A stretch of DNA of 64,000 nt from Candidatus Nitrosotalea okcheonensis. Its GTDB lineage: Archaea; Thermoproteota; Nitrososphaeria; Nitrososphaerales; Nitrosopumilaceae. The stretch's first letter is position 1. Each line of letters opens with the position of its first letter. A program made the translations under genes and the position numbers. The DNA lies in contig NZ_LT841358.1 of assembly GCF_900177045.1 (NCBI RefSeq), positions 637,073 through 701,072 of the forward strand. Direction: 5' to 3'. Positions 7,521-15,557 of this stretch are shown piece by piece. The notes below the pieces were generated by a model, which searched no databases, was not told where the DNA came from, and saw nothing but the letters and a program-made list of their open reading frames with translations.

Positions 7521-9080
7521 ATGGAATCAAATACAGACAATGATAGTAACAGTGTTTTGCTAGAACGGTTTCAAAAAGAGATATTGAGTAAGGTTCCGCA
7601 CCTAGAAAAAACAGATGGAATTAGGGTTATCAATGCAACGCCCCTGATTGATATTACCAAAGATTTGAAAGAGTGCGCAAAAAAAGAATTTGGTCTAAAT
7701 CTTGATGGCAAAGATCTACTAGTTTATGGCAAGTTTGATTCTAATTTACTAGCAGGCTCGATCAAAGTAAGGCCAGCTGTGAACATAATACATGATGCTA
7801 TTGTAACAGGGAAGATTGGAAGTGGACATACAATATTCGAAGCGACGTCTGGAAACTTTGGGATAGCCCTCGGACAGTTATCTAAAATCGGGCTAGATGT
7901 AGTTGCCCTTGTTTCAAGAAAGCTTCAGGAAGGAGTGTTTGAGGAATTAAGAAATGAAAAAATTCGCATCATAAATCTGGACATGGACATTTGTCCTGCT
8001 CCAGGAATGAAGGATAATCCAAATATTTTAGCGGCAAAAGCAACGGCTGCAAACATCAGATCACAACTATCTGATCTTGGTTTTGATCCAGTTATTTTTG
8101 ATAACGCAAGTACTGAGGTACAGGCTCTTTTAGTTAAACAAGACATCATAAACCTAGCTAAACTTCTTGCAAAGATCTACGATTGTTTTTGCCCAGAACA
8201 ATATGACAATGAAATGAATGTTGACGTACATAGAAAAATTACTGCTGTAGAAATAGACCAACAACTGCATGAAAAAGAACAATCATTGGAAGACTTTAGA
8301 ATTGTCTGCACGTTTGGTACTGGCGGTACATCGGGTGGCTTGAGTAGATACATGTCTGAAAAATATGGAAAAAAATCGCTGCATGTGGTATTTCCACTTG
8401 GTGATCAGGATGTTGCAGGAATTAGGACCAAAAGCAAAACGTCAGGCTTGAAGTTTTACGAGCCTGATCAATATGCAGGACAGCATGAAGTAGATTTTAA
8501 TGACGCAAAACGTTTGCTGAAGTTTTTTGTAGACAAGGGCCATGACATAGGAGAAAGCAGTGCCCTTGCACTATATGCAGTGATGCAAATGACAAACTTT
8601 GGAGGTTTTGGAGGAAGATTTGTCGTAATTGTTGCGGATGGAGTACAAAAATACAAAAAGAATCTGGTTGACACTGGAAAGAAACAGAATCGTACCCAGG
8701 TTTCCCTTCAGGAGGCAATATCCAGTGTAGATGATTATGATAAAGTAATCTGGATTCATACCCAGTATACTCCACGTGAGGAAGGAATAGAATTAATTGC
8801 AAAAACTATCGGTGTTGATAAAAACAAGGTCTTTGTGCCAAAGGCAAGAGACGTGGAGAAACTTTTAGCAACACAGCAAATTCCCGAAGAGTTGAATAAA
8901 GCTTTGGAAGGCTCTCGTAAATCACTGCTTGTTTGTATGGCAGGATACACTTCATTGAATGCGGTCAAAGTACTTGGAGACAAAGGCATTGTAACTGAAA
9001 GTTTGACAGGGGGGATATCAGCACTAGCTCAAGGAAAAGGTAAACAAATGCCAGAATTAATACGCATGGCTACAGAATAG
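7521..9080 (+). CDS. PLP-dependent cysteine-synthase-like enzyme fused to a rhodanese-like domain
   Basis: The first ~370 residues are a fold-type II PLP enzyme: the Schiff-base lysine sits in LAGSIKVRPA, the phosphate-binding loops are EATSGNFGIALG and FGTGGTSGGLSRYM, and ESSALALYA lies near the C-terminal edge. The last ~130 residues look rhodanese-like, with an internal domain (DDYDKVIWIHTQYTPREEGI) ending in a loop with a cysteine, SLLVCMAGYTSLNAVKVLG. The usual Lys-Asp-Arg after the lysine is Lys-Val-Arg. I prefer the ATG at 7521 over 7470 because a TATA-like TTTATAAG sits at 7478-7485 and GAAGAGA precedes it. A role in moving sulfur into an amino-acid-like product is inference. Confidence 0.75.
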   Translation: MESNTDNDSNSVLLERFQKEILSKVPHLEKTDGIRVINATPLIDITKDLKECAKKEFGLNLDGKDLLVYGKFDSNLLAGSIKVRPAVNIIHDAIVTGKIGSGHTIFEATSGNFGIALGQLSKIGLDVVALVSRKLQEGVFEELRNEKIRIINLDMDICPAPGMKDNPNILAAKATAANIRSQLSDLGFDPVIFDNASTEVQALLVKQDIINLAKLLAKIYDCFCPEQYDNEMNVDVHRKITAVEIDQQLHEKEQSLEDFRIVCTFGTGGTSGGLSRYMSEKYGKKSLHVVFPLGDQDVAGIRTKSKTSGLKFYEPDQYAGQHEVDFNDAKRLLKFFVDKGHDIGESSALALYAVMQMTNFGGFGGRFVVIVADGVQKYKKNLVDTGKKQNRTQVSLQEAISSVDDYDKVIWIHTQYTPREEGIELIAKTIGVDKNKVFVPKARDVEKLLATQQIPEELNKALEGSRKSLLVCMAGYTSLNAVKVLGDKGIVTESLTGGISALAQGKGKQMPELIRMATE

Positions 9081-9381
9081 CGAACGCGTAGTAATGTTTG
9101 TAAAAATACATTAGTGATATCATTTCTTTTCTGTTTTTATTGCCTACTAGATTGTAGAGTAGACGAATGTGTCTTTTGTACATGTGGTTCTTACATTGTT
9201 ATCATCACAGTCAAAACCTGGATGAAATAAGCTCTGCAAGAACAAAATTTGCCAAATCAAAAGGAGTTCAGACATACATTTCAGCTAACAAGTAAAAAAT
9301 CAAGATAACATTGTTCCGATATAGTTATCAACGAGATCCCGGTAGAAATCATCATTGAACACTAGGGTGAAAATCATCTAA
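9081..9381. other. Intergenic stretch with a possible gene remnant
   Basis: No full gene. A 42-codon plus-strand frame at 9167-9295 ends in DEISSARTKFAKSKGVQTYI, which looks coded, while another frame just upstream reads DECVFCTCGS, Cys-rich. Together they suggest a small zinc-binding protein broken by a frameshift. Confidence is low. Confidence 0.3.
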
Positions 9382-9768
9382 ATGATCTCTGAAAAAATAG
9401 TCAGTTTTCATGACAAGAACAAGGATTTGAATCAATTAGCACAGCAGATAATAACAACATTAGACGCAGATGGATACAAGACGCAATTAACAACAAATTC
9501 TCCGACAGGAATTATAATTCAGGCAAAGAAAGCAGGCATACTTAGGGACATAATCACCGCAGACAGGGCGTTTACAATTATGATTACAGGAGATTCCAAC
9601 AACTTTGCAATACACATTGGAATCGGTAAATGGGTACAAAATATTGCTGTTGCGGCGGCAGAGGCACTACTTTTGTCGGTGTTGTTTCTAGCAATAGACA
9701 TACCAGAGATGCTATGGACAAAACATGTTGAAAATGAGGTATTAAAGAAAATAATCCAGTTGATATAA
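9382..9768 (+). CDS. Hypothetical protein with C-terminal hydrophobic helix
   Basis: A 128-residue protein not recognised as a named family. The first ~95 residues look like a small alpha/beta domain (QLAQQIITTLDADGYKTQLT, then strands including GIIIQAKKAG and RAFTIMITGD). A strongly hydrophobic stretch follows (NIAVAAAEALLLSVLFLAID) and a short charged tail. This arrangement suggests a cytosolic domain with a membrane-associated helix. It has no close neighbours on its strand. The amino-acid composition supports a real gene. Confidence 0.6.
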   Translation: MISEKIVSFHDKNKDLNQLAQQIITTLDADGYKTQLTTNSPTGIIIQAKKAGILRDIITADRAFTIMITGDSNNFAIHIGIGKWVQNIAVAAAEALLLSVLFLAIDIPEMLWTKHVENEVLKKIIQLI

Positions 9769-10124
9769 TATTTATTATCACAAAATCATTATTTGAAATA
9801 TAGCAAATAGATCTAGAGTAGAATCAGAGTCAAGTATTTGTTTTCTTGTTCACAACCAGTACAAGTCCTAGATATTTTATTGGTAAGATTTGATGTAATG
9901 GCGTAGTGACTTAAGCACAGATACAGAACTCATTCCCTTTGTTTTGTAGGCATTATTTCATTAAGAAAGCCATTCCCTTTATGTGGTCTCTTTTAAAACA
10001 AGAATAAACACAATTGTCCATTTTTTGTTGAATATGATTGCTCACATTTCATCTTCCAATCTCGTATCATCGATCATGGTTTTAAGATGTAAGTTTTAAA
10101 TACAAATATCAGACGAGTTTCAAT
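9769..10124. other. 356-base intergenic region
   Basis: AT-rich and with stops in all frames. The only feature noted is a short direct repeat, CATTCCCTTT, occurring twice about 40 bases apart. The last 30 bases hold a TATA-like TTTTAAATAC (about 10094-10103) suited to the YHS gene that follows. Confidence 0.4.
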
Positions 10125-10271
10125 ATGCCAGTTGATCCAGTATGTGGAATTGAGTTAGATGAAAGTCTCGCACTGGTTCACGAATATGAAGGTAAAAAGT
10201 ATTATTTTTGCTGCCATGGATGTAAGAGAATTTTTACTAGAAAACCAAACAAGTGGAAGAAATCTAAATAG
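10125..10271 (+). CDS. YHS-domain mini-protein
   Basis: A 48-residue protein that consists of one YHS domain. It opens MPVDPVCGIELDESLA and ends in YYFCCHGCKRIFTRKPNKW, the family's paired cysteine motifs. YHS domains occur in copper ATPases and metal-trafficking proteins and probably bind a heavy metal. A TATA-like TTTTAAATAC lies about 26 bases upstream. The stop overlaps the 3' end of the convergent asparagine-synthase-like gene by 8 bases. A free-standing copper chaperone-like role would fit the copper-rich physiology of ammonia oxidisers; that is inference. Confidence 0.75.
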   Translation: MPVDPVCGIELDESLALVHEYEGKKYYFCCHGCKRIFTRKPNKWKKSK

Positions 10272-11211
10272 GAAAACTTCCGCACATGCGACAAAAATGA
10301 GAACCAAGTTTTAGTGAATAGTTGCAATAAGGACACTTGAAATCAGATTTGGCAATGGCATGTGGTACATCAAAGTACTTGCGATATAATTCATAATAGT
10401 ACAATGATTCCTTTGAAGACAAAATGACTTGTTCCTTTTCTGCATAATGCCTAGATTTTTTGGCAAAAGCAGAGTCAGTTATCATGCCATCAAGAAAAGA
10501 CGTCAAGCCACTTGTGCCAGAACCATCTTGCATTGCAGATTTATCCCTCCAGACAATTGATGTAGGGAGATCATTTTCAAATGCCTTGCGAATTATCCAT
10601 TTTCCATATTTTGTTCCCTTTTCATCATGCACTTTGAATTCAGGAGGGATCTTTTTTGCGTATTCAGACACATCATCATCCAAAAATGGAGTATGCAGTG
10701 ATATTCCAATTGATTTTGATATAGCCCTTGATGGAAAATGCATTACGTCCCAGATGCGTTCCAGATCTTTTTCCAAGTCTTTTGTAGACATTTTTTTGAA
10801 AAAATTATACCCTGCAAAGAGTTCATCTGCCCCGTCACCGGTCATCATAGACTTGAATCCAGACTCTTTGGCAGCCTTCATTGTAAGGTATACAACAATA
10901 TTGTTTCGGATTTCTATCGGATTGAACACCCCTAGTATCTTGATAGTATTCTCTGCCGCAGAAAGAAGACAGTCTACATCAGCAGTTATGATGTCAAGTT
11001 TTAGATCGTGTAGTTTTGCAGCAAGTTGTGCATGCACCAGATCTGTCGAGGTGAAATCTTTTGCAATTAGTACAAATGCTGCAGTTTTCCTGTCCACACA
11101 TGAAGCAAGAATTGAACTGTCCAATCCCCCAGAGAGTGCAATAGAGTCACACTCATGGTTTTGCACAGATTTTGTTACAAGTGTCTTGATTTGCTGCAGT
11201 ATTTCTTGCAA
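10264..11211 (-). CDS. Asparagine-synthase-like ATP pyrophosphatase with C-terminal zinc ribbon
   Basis: The 315-residue protein has the PP-loop of asparagine synthetase class B enzymes, SIALSGGLDSSILASC (about 23-38), and the second signature MTGDGADELFAGYNFF. The N-terminal glutamine amidotransferase domain is missing, so it cannot take nitrogen from glutamine by itself. The C-terminus is a zinc ribbon, CPYCNYSLKLGSHFCRMCG. The gene starts at a TTG. It probably adenylates a carboxylate; it may use free ammonia or a partner amidotransferase, or modify a macromolecule. Convergent with the YHS gene and divergent from an HTH gene. Confidence 0.8.
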   Translation of the reverse strand: MQEILQQIKTLVTKSVQNHECDSIALSGGLDSSILASCVDRKTAAFVLIAKDFTSTDLVHAQLAAKLHDLKLDIITADVDCLLSAAENTIKILGVFNPIEIRNNIVVYLTMKAAKESGFKSMMTGDGADELFAGYNFFKKMSTKDLEKDLERIWDVMHFPSRAISKSIGISLHTPFLDDDVSEYAKKIPPEFKVHDEKGTKYGKWIIRKAFENDLPTSIVWRDKSAMQDGSGTSGLTSFLDGMITDSAFAKKSRHYAEKEQVILSSKESLYYYELYRKYFDVPHAIAKSDFKCPYCNYSLKLGSHFCRMCGSFPI

Positions 11212-11295
11212 TTAAAAGATCTTTTCCACTCTCTAAAATAAGTCATCGTGAAAAATATGACTAGGTTTAAATATTTTATTACAACATTTTTTCAT

Positions 11296-11712
11296 ATGCT
11301 TCTTCCGTCAGAGATAGAAACCAAGACCCTAATACCTGCACTCAGAGCAATACTTGCAAAAAAGCTGATAGAAGAACACAAGATAAGAGAAGAGGAAGTT
11401 TCAAAGCTATTAGGAGTAACCCAAGCAGCTATTAGCAATTATGTCAGGGGAACAAGAGGCGATCCGATTCTCATAAACAAATTGCTATCTGTAAAAGAGG
11501 TATCAGATATGATCAATGATATATCAAACAATCTTGCCTCAAAAATGGCATATACTCCCGCAAGCCTTTCAAAATTCATAGGACTCTGTAACTACATCAA
11601 GTCGAGTTTATTGATATGTGACATACACCACAAGCTTGAATCAAACATAGATGAAGCAGTATGCAAAGAATGTGAAAATATGCTCTTGAAGGGATCGGGT
11701 AGTTCCTTTTAG
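11296..11712 (+). CDS. HTH transcriptional regulator with conserved cysteines
   Basis: From the ATG at 11296 the product is 138 residues. Residues 15-55 contain a Cro/XRE-like helix-turn-helix (EEEVSKLLGVTQAAISNYVR) followed by RGDPILINKL. The C-terminal part has ICDIHHKLESNIDEAVCKEC, a Cys/His set that could bind metal or sense redox state. The frame opens 48 bases earlier, but a TATA box (TTTAAATAT near 11265) 26-30 bases ahead of 11296 favours the later start. This type is common in archaea as an uncharacterised repressor family. It ends 4 bases into the convergent Alba-like gene. Confidence 0.8.
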   Translation: MLLPSEIETKTLIPALRAILAKKLIEEHKIREEEVSKLLGVTQAAISNYVRGTRGDPILINKLLSVKEVSDMINDISNNLASKMAYTPASLSKFIGLCNYIKSSLLICDIHHKLESNIDEAVCKECENMLLKGSGSSF

Positions 11713-12065
11713 TTTGTTTTCAATACTGTAATTTTAATAATTGAGACAAGTGGTCGATCTTTTTCTTCCTCGCTATCTACTACAATGTCAAGAATTTTTG
11801 AATTTCCTTTCATCATGTTTTCAGTTACAATATTTGCAACTGCTACGGCAGTAGGTATAGACTGACCACGTGCCAAAAGTGTGACCATCTTGTATTTTAC
11901 AAGTTCAGTTAGAAGATCAAGTGCACATGGAACTATGTCTTGCTGGTAAATTGTTACGATATGACCTTCTGGATGCACAGAATCATTCAACTGGATTTTT
12001 TCTACACCACTCAACAAAACTCTACCACCACCATTTATGCATTCTATTAAAGTCTTATCGACCAA
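11709..12065 (-). CDS. Alba-like nucleic-acid-binding protein
   Basis: The 118-residue protein shows the Alba fold pattern: a beta-alpha-beta start (DIVPCALDLLTELVKYKMVT), the basic-loop region LLARGQSIPTAVAVANIV and a C-terminal strand pair (KILDIVVDSE, LVSIIKITVLK). Alba proteins bind DNA or RNA and coat chromosomes in many archaea. This one has few lysines in the DNA-contact loop compared with classical Alba, so an RNA-related or structural role is possible. It lies 7 bases after rpoK and is probably co-transcribed with it. Confidence 0.65.
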   Translation of the reverse strand: MVDKTLIECINGGGRVLLSGVEKIQLNDSVHPEGHIVTIYQQDIVPCALDLLTELVKYKMVTLLARGQSIPTAVAVANIVTENMMKGNSKILDIVVDSEEEKDRPLVSIIKITVLKTN

Positions 12066-12072
12066 TCATCCA

Positions 12073-12579
12073 TCAGTCAAAAAGATCTATAGGTATATTT
12101 TGAAAGTCACCGTTTGGTAAGACTCGCCTGATTGTAATAGGAATTACACGCTTTTCAAGTTCGGCATAAGCAAGATCAAGTGATGTGGCAACGTCTTTTG
12201 GTATAGGTATGAAAGGAGGTGCTCCCAGAGACAATTGTAATGCCCTTGCACCAAGTATTCTTGCTTTTTCAAATCTTGTGAGTGTTGGCGGGCCGATCAT
12301 TATCTTGCCTTTACCCGTCATTTCATATTCTATAATTTCGTGTACTGGATCAATGTCAATAATTTCACGAGCATCAATTATCTTTCGCAATCTCTCTTGT
12401 TCTGCAATCTCTTCTGCGCTTAGTTCTTTCTTGCCTTTCTTTCCAGGCTTGACCTCTTCCTCTTCTTCAGAGGGAGATTCGGTTGTTTCAACTACTGTAG
12501 GAGCTAGAATTGGTTCTTCCTCCTCTACTGGTTGAACCTCTTCGGTATCTACACTTACTTCCTCAGGTTCATCCGACAT
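12073..12579 (-). CDS. rpoK: DNA-directed RNA polymerase subunit K (Rpb6/omega homologue)
   Basis: The core, residues about 90-168, matches archaeal RpoK: PPTLTRFEKARILGARALQL and the C-terminal PITIRRVLPNGDFQNIPIDL. RpoK/Rpb6 helps RNA polymerase assemble by clamping the largest subunit. The first ~90 residues are an extra acidic stretch (DTEEVQPVEEEEP, then SPSEEEEEVKPGKKGKKEL), much longer than the family's usual size of 60-90 residues. Acidic N-terminal tails are also seen in eukaryotic Rpb6. First gene of an operon with the Alba-like gene, divergent from the cyclophilin-fold gene. Confidence 0.9.
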   Translation of the reverse strand: MSDEPEEVSVDTEEVQPVEEEEPILAPTVVETTESPSEEEEEVKPGKKGKKELSAEEIAEQERLRKIIDAREIIDIDPVHEIIEYEMTGKGKIMIGPPTLTRFEKARILGARALQLSLGAPPFIPIPKDVATSLDLAYAELEKRVIPITIRRVLPNGDFQNIPIDLFD

Positions 12580-12630
12580 TGAGAGTTTGGATAAAGAAAC
12601 GTTATATATTCATAATCCTTGTCCTCAAAA

Positions 12631-13017
12631 ATGAGTGCAGGTTCTGTTTCCAAGCTTGATTTTGTCCTATCTTTAAAGGGTAAAGCAATTCTCAATTTAG
12701 AACTAAAGCGTCACTTGGCCCCAAAAACAGTTGGCGGTATAACTCGATCAATTCCGATAGAGGGCAATGCCCACATGATGGGAAGTGACATAGCATATGT
12801 TGACACAAACATCAAAACAGGTGGAGAAAAACTCAGGACGCAATTCAAAAAGGGAGACGTCACATTCCTTGCCGCAAATGGCTCAATCTGTTTCTTCATC
12901 GAGGATATGCAAGGTACAAAACCCATGACATTAATTGGAAAGATAACAACAAACCTAGAATCTTTGAGAAATGTAAAACCCGGAGATATATTTTCAATAA
13001 CTCAAGCTGGAACGTAA
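12631..13017 (+). CDS. Cyclophilin-like fold protein (TM1367-type)
   Basis: The product is 128 residues from the ATG at 12631. It contains SIPIEGNAHMMGSDIAYVD and GDVTFLAANGSICFFI, typical of the small beta-barrel family (Pfam Cyclophil_like) related to TM1367. No enzyme activity is established; the fold resembles cyclophilin. An earlier TTG at 12619 is in frame, but a TATA box (GTTATATATT, 12601-12610) about 26 bases before the ATG favours a leaderless start there. Its 3' end overlaps the convergent S25e gene by 16 bases. Confidence 0.75.
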   Translation: MSAGSVSKLDFVLSLKGKAILNLELKRHLAPKTVGGITRSIPIEGNAHMMGSDIAYVDTNIKTGGEKLRTQFKKGDVTFLAANGSICFFIEDMQGTKPMTLIGKITTNLESLRNVKPGDIFSITQAGT

Positions 13018-13313
13018 ACGTGGTGTCCGCTATATCCACCCACTCTTTTTACTGCTCCTTTCTTTAACAGAGCCTGTAAGAATGTATTTGCCGCAGAAAT
13101 TTTGACATTCGTTTGTCTAGACAATTCCTGAACTGTGAAAACTTTGGCACCTTTAATGAAATTCATGGCCTGTCCTTCGTCAATTATTACAGATATGTTG
13201 GTTCGTGGCTTTTGATCTTTTCTATCTCCCTTCTTTTGACCTTCCTTCTTTGCAGACTCGGCAGTCTGTGATTTTTCTGCCTGTGCCGGAGATTGTTTTT
13301 TACCGCCGCCCAT
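13002..13313 (-). CDS. rps25e: Small-subunit ribosomal protein S25e
   Basis: Residues about 45-103 form the S25e winged helix: AKVFTVQELSRQTNVKISAA and LLKKGAVKRVGGYSGHHVYV. The first 40 residues are lysine- and glutamine-rich (EKSQTAESAKKEGQKKGDRK), an unstructured basic tail that probably contacts rRNA. S25e is found in archaea and eukaryotes but not in bacteria. The gene is convergent with and overlaps the cyclophilin-fold gene. Confidence 0.88.
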   Translation of the reverse strand: MGGGKKQSPAQAEKSQTAESAKKEGQKKGDRKDQKPRTNISVIIDEGQAMNFIKGAKVFTVQELSRQTNVKISAANTFLQALLKKGAVKRVGGYSGHHVYVPA

Positions 13314-13394
13314 GTGGAATTCTTTTCCACCCCTATTTATAAACGAACAAAAAATTTGAGAAATTCTAAATACTAGAAAAAAGTGCTTTGTACC

Positions 13395-13682
13395 ATGGGT
13401 TTGGATGTTATAGAAGAAAAGAATCTAAATGACGTGATAACATATGCCCTGGATTATCCAACAATGGTAATATCAGAGGCAAAGACATGGCCAATTACAA
13501 ACATGGAAGATTTTGCCACAGGTCTTTACGTAGGACACATAGGCGGCGTATTCTTTGACGGCTTCTTGAAAAGAAATAAGAGGTTCTTGGATTCTGAAGA
13601 ATATTCCGACTTTCATGTAATAATATCCAAACGGTCTACTGAAATCAAATTAAAAATCCAGGCACACTTACACAAGAAATAA
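13395..13682 (+). CDS. Hypothetical protein, 95 residues
   Basis: A soluble small protein that opens MGLDVIEEKNLNDVITYALD and contains VGHIGGVFFDGFLKRNKRFL. I do not recognise the family. The start at 13395 is preferred over 13383 because a TATA-like TAAATACT lies about 25 bases upstream. It sits just before the DNA ligase gene (38-base gap), which could mean a shared transcript. Confidence 0.65.
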   Translation: MGLDVIEEKNLNDVITYALDYPTMVISEAKTWPITNMEDFATGLYVGHIGGVFFDGFLKRNKRFLDSEEYSDFHVIISKRSTEIKLKIQAHLHKK

Positions 13683-13720
13683 CTTTATGTCATCATCCTG
13701 TATATTGTGAGAATTCCCAG

Positions 13721-15481
13721 ATGAAATTTTCTCTTATTGCAGACACTCTAGGTTACATGGAAAATACAACCAAAAGATTAGAGTTGACACAGCATTTGGT
13801 GGACTTGTTTAAGATTACACCGTCTGACATAATATCAAAAGTCATCTATCTTTTACAGGGAAAACTAAGGCCTGACCACGAAGGAGTAGAGATTGGTATT
13901 GCGGAAAAAATTGCAATCAAGGCACTATCAAAATCATCAGGCATATCAGTTAAAAAAATAGAAGACGAATATAGAGATACGGGAGATTTTGGCCAGGTTG
14001 CCTCAAAGATACTTGAGCAAAAAACCCAGACAACGTTTCTGAGTCAAAACATTACAGTTGAACGAGTATATGATACATTATACAAAATTGCAGAGCTAAA
14101 AGGAGCAAGATCACAGGACATGAAGATGAAGTATATCTCAAGCTTGCTAAATGATGCAACCCCAATAGAAGGCGGGTTTATTGCAAAGATAATAACTTCA
14201 AATCTCAGGCTCGGCATTGCAGACTATACCATACTTGACGCATTAGCTGTTGCATACACAGGATCCAAAGAAAATAGGCCAGCATTAGAGCATGCATACA
14301 ATGTTTGCAGTGACTTGGGAAAGGTAGCCAAGTCAGTTGCAGAAAATGGTTTAGAGTCTCTAAAAGATTTTCAGGTCACAATATTCAGTCCTATTCGTCC
14401 AATGCTTGCGGAAAGAGTAAAGAGTCCACAAGAGGCCCGTGAAAAAATGGGTACTGAATTTGTATCAGAATACAAGCTTGACGGAGAAAGAGTTCAGATC
14501 CACAGACAAGAAGAAAAAATTGTATTATACTCGCGTAGCCTTGAAAACATCACAAACTACTATCCAGATATTGTAGAAAATATTGGTAAGGTGTTAAAGC
14601 CAGACGAGGTAATACTGGAGGCCGAAGTTGTTGCAATGAATGATGATACAGGCGAGTTCCTACCATTTCAAGAATTGATGCATCGAAGACGTAAATACAA
14701 GATTGCCCAAGCTGTTCAAGAGTATCCCATCACTGTAAATTTTTTCGATGTTTTATCAATGGATAAAAAAAGTTGTTTGGACTTACCATATGTTCAAAGA
14801 AGAAAACTATTAGAAAAAAATGTAATAGAAGACTCTTTTGCAAAAATAATGCCAATGGTATTTGTAAAGACAGATAGTGAGGTAGAAGACAGTTTGGAAA
14901 ATGCAATCAATGCAGGATGTGAGGGGATAATGCTAAAACAGTTGAATTCCCCATATCGCGCAGGTGCGAGAGCAAGCAACTGGCTCAAGCTCAAACGAGA
15001 GTACAGAAATGAGCTCGGGGATAGTATTGACCTGGTAATAGTGGGAGCATTTTATGGCAGAGGAAGAAGAACTGGGAGATATGGAGCTCTACTCTTGTCT
15101 GCATATGATGACAAATCAGATACATTCCCCAGTATCTGTAAGGTGGGTACTGGGTTTACGGACGACAGCCTTGACCAGTTCTACCAGATTCTTTCAGATA
15201 AAATTACAATCAGAAAGGATCCAAGAATTGAGAGTGGTCTGGAGGCAGATGTCTGGTTCGAGCCTGAAGTTGTAATAGAAATTGTGGCGTCAGAGATAAC
15301 ACTGAGTCCAATTCACAAAGTTGCCATGGATAAGATAAGAAAAGGCAGTGGACTTGCACTCAGATTCCCCAAGTTCACAGGAAAGATAAGATTTGAAAAA
15401 ACATCAGAGAATGCAACCAATATTGATGAAATAGTAACTTTATACAACAGTCAAAAACGCGTTGTACAAGATGAAAAATAA
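13721..15481 (+). CDS. lig: ATP-dependent DNA ligase
   Basis: This 586-residue replicative ligase seals nicks in DNA using ATP. The adenylated lysine is K252 in SEYKLDGERVQIHRQ (motif I). Later motifs are present: EAEVVAMNDDTGEFLPFQ (motif III region), GCEGIMLKQLNSPYRAG (motif IV) and ASNWLKLKREY (motif V). The N-terminal ~210 residues are the helical DNA-binding domain and the C-terminal part is the OB-fold domain. Length is normal for archaeal Lig. Confidence 0.96.
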   Translation: MKFSLIADTLGYMENTTKRLELTQHLVDLFKITPSDIISKVIYLLQGKLRPDHEGVEIGIAEKIAIKALSKSSGISVKKIEDEYRDTGDFGQVASKILEQKTQTTFLSQNITVERVYDTLYKIAELKGARSQDMKMKYISSLLNDATPIEGGFIAKIITSNLRLGIADYTILDALAVAYTGSKENRPALEHAYNVCSDLGKVAKSVAENGLESLKDFQVTIFSPIRPMLAERVKSPQEAREKMGTEFVSEYKLDGERVQIHRQEEKIVLYSRSLENITNYYPDIVENIGKVLKPDEVILEAEVVAMNDDTGEFLPFQELMHRRRKYKIAQAVQEYPITVNFFDVLSMDKKSCLDLPYVQRRKLLEKNVIEDSFAKIMPMVFVKTDSEVEDSLENAINAGCEGIMLKQLNSPYRAGARASNWLKLKREYRNELGDSIDLVIVGAFYGRGRRTGRYGALLLSAYDDKSDTFPSICKVGTGFTDDSLDQFYQILSDKITIRKDPRIESGLEADVWFEPEVVIEIVASEITLSPIHKVAMDKIRKGSGLALRFPKFTGKIRFEKTSENATNIDEIVTLYNSQKRVVQDEK

Positions 15482-15557
15482 GATAGTGAAAAATTTTTCT
15501 TCACCAGTCTGATTTACGCAAGGATTATTAGCCGCAGACCTAGTCTAAAATCTCTAG

